Of a stretch of DNA of 23,264 nt, positions 22,527-23,264 are shown piece by piece (the stretch's first letter is position 1; every line of letters begins with the position of its first letter). The DNA comes from JBJXGC01 sp046154545. Lineage in GTDB: Bacteria; Chloroflexota; Dehalococcoidia; Tepidiformales; Tepidiformaceae. A program made the position numbers and the translations under genes. The stretch lies in NCBI GenBank assembly GCA_046154545.1, contig JBJXGC010000326.1, positions 1-23,264 of the forward strand. The letters run 5' to 3'. Under the pieces are notes generated by a model that saw nothing but the letters and a program-made list of their open reading frames with translations, was not told where the DNA came from and did not search any database.

Positions 22527-23131
22527 CTAGGCGCGCGGTTGGGTGTAGTCGGCGTCGTCGCGGATCTTCTCGTAGTCGTCGGGCCGCAGCCAGTGACACC
22601 AGATGTTGCGCCCTGGGAGGCTCAGTCGCTGCCGATACCGGTCGCCACGCCATGCTGCAACTTCAACGCGCACCCCGTCGTTGGTGTCCAGAACATCCTC
22701 CACGGCCGGAATGAGGTCCGTGTCGCCGGTGCACACGATGCCGACGTCGTACTCGCCCCGCTGTGCCAGCCGCGACAGATCAACGGCCATTGCGACGTCG
22801 ATCCCCTTTTCTTCGGGTCGCCGCCCGCCGGCGTTGGGCCACCCGGCGGGTACCGAAGAGGACGGTGAAAGACGTAGCAACCGTCAGATTCCCAGGCCTG
22901 GCATTGGCGCACGTTAGCGGCATGGGCCTTGGGTTGAAGGAACGCGTCTGGACGACCCGTGTAGAGGCGAACGCCCGCGAGACTCCGCTCGGGATCCCGA
23001 GCGGCCAACAACTGGCCCAACGCAGCGGGCCGTACCTGTCCGAGCCGGTAATCCTGCACATCGTCGAAGAACGCACGACGCGCGTTCCGATAGAAGTTCT
23101 GCGCATCGACAAACACGAGAACGCGCTTCAT
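22527..23131 (-). pseudogene. NYN-domain (LabA-like) nuclease gene with a -1 frameshift
   Basis: Two overlapping reading frames together make one NYN domain of about 200 aa. The first, from ATG 23131, gives MKRVLVFVDAQNFYRNARRA (metal-binding Asp in VDAQN), LYTGRP and a VFHRPLRYP segment. The second, after a shift, gives GWPNAGGRRPEEKGIDVAMA, VDLSRLAQRGEYDVGIVCTG and DTDLIPAVEDVLDTNDG with the expected acidic residues, ending with WCHWLRPDDY. The frames join if one C is missing from the CCC run read on the minus strand at 22848-22850: restoring it gives RYPAGWPNAGG, the normal family run. NYN proteins are PIN-like ribonucleases or RNA-binding factors. The break may be a real pseudogene or an assembly error. 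A GTG at 23140 is an alternative start. Confidence 0.8.
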
Positions 23132-23153
23132 ACGGAGCACCCGGAAAGCAAAA

Positions 23154-23182
23154 CCCCGCCAGCCCTCGAGAGAGCGGCGGGG
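23154..23182 (-). terminator. Rho-independent-terminator-like hairpin in NYN leader
   Basis: Read on the minus strand, CCCCGCC (23182-23176) pairs with GGCGGGG (23160-23154). The interior can pair further (GCTCTC with GAGGGC, including one G-T pair), and a TTTT run follows (23153-23150). It lies 18 nt before the NYN start codon. It may terminate a leftward gene beyond the window or act as an attenuator. Confidence 0.5.
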
Positions 23183-23194
23183 AGGATTGATGAG

Positions 23195-23223
23195 ATCATG
23201 CGCCGGCCATCATGCGCGGTCAA
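23195..23223 (-). promoter_or_regulatory. Possible sigma-70 promoter for the NYN gene
   Basis: On the minus strand TTGACC (23223-23218) is separated by 17 nt from CATGAT (23200-23195), giving five of six and four of six matches to the -35 and -10 consensus. Transcription would begin near 23188, just before the hairpin at 23182-23154. No other candidate of this quality was seen in the last 124 bases. Confidence 0.35.
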
Positions 23224-23264
23224 GTACATAATCGAGAAACGGTGCCCCGGCTCCATCACCGAGC

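Noticed and set aside
22801..22822. Programmed -1 frameshift at the AAGAAAAGGGG run in the NYN gene
   Set aside because: The frame is not a good X_XXY_YYZ slippery site, and the second-frame sequence upstream of it (GWPNAGG) already fits the NYN family. The shift must be nearer 22850.
1..23264. tRNA, rRNA, riboswitch or mobile-element genes
   Set aside because: I looked for cloverleaf-like segments, conserved rRNA blocks, transposase or integrase motifs and found none. Small or divergent RNAs cannot be excluded by eye.

Overview
The window is a GC-rich bacterial chromosome segment with densely packed genes, many 4-nt start/stop overlaps (ATGA, GTGA, TGATG) and several GTG starts. Gene content suggests an uncultured aerobic Chloroflexota lineage, perhaps Dehalococcoidia-like: EtfBA, class III CoA-transferases, COG2159 amidohydrolases, an isoquinoline-oxidoreductase-type molybdoenzyme, a phthalate-type Rieske oxygenase, and an ECF sigma factor followed by a Gly/Ser-rich membrane protein. 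That assignment is inference from gene style, because no rRNA or other marker gene is present. I saw no tRNA, rRNA, CRISPR array, transposase or phage gene. No gene-free gap exceeds 300 bases. Layout: 1-6893 (+ strand) is a catabolic-looking run: the end of an amidohydrolase, a nitronate monooxygenase-family flavoprotein, a 97-aa orphan, a PHP-domain phosphoesterase, etfB, etfA and two different CaiB/BaiF CoA-transferases. From the PHP gene to the second CoA-transferase the genes overlap or lie at most 15 nt apart, so this is almost certainly one operon. 6901-9422 (- strand) is a two-gene molybdenum hydroxylase (2Fe-2S subunit plus a permuted IorB-type large subunit). 9636-13886 (+) holds a second amidohydrolase, a DegV fatty-acid-binding protein, an MFS transporter and an alpha/beta hydrolase. 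13892-17255 (-) holds an ECF sigma factor with its Gly/Ser-rich membrane partner, an uncharacterised Trp-rich protein and a DinB-fold protein. 17354-19347 (+) is an alkylation-repair pair (Ada-AlkA fusion plus O6-methylguanine methyltransferase). 19525-21170 (+) is a DUF2157-like membrane protein coupled to a single-pass extracytoplasmic protein. 21167-23131 (-) is a Rieske oxygenase preceded by an NYN-domain nuclease gene that appears frameshifted. How the genes work together: the first operon could activate acids as CoA thioesters (two CoA-transferases), pass electrons from an acyl-CoA dehydrogenase encoded elsewhere to EtfAB, and use hydrolase and decarboxylase steps around it. The molybdoenzyme, Rieske oxygenase and amidohydrolases fit hydroxylation and ring or chain processing of aromatic or heterocyclic compounds. 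The substrate cannot be read from the sequence. Three intergenic regions carry palindromic or iterated short repeats (about 1522-1627, 9457-9490 and 10696-10820) that look like dispersed genome repeats rather than gene-specific regulation. The most notable anomalies are the broken NYN gene, the circularly permuted molybdoenzyme without a FAD subunit, the adjacent unlike CoA-transferases, and the long Gly/Ser/Asp tract coupled to the ECF sigma factor.
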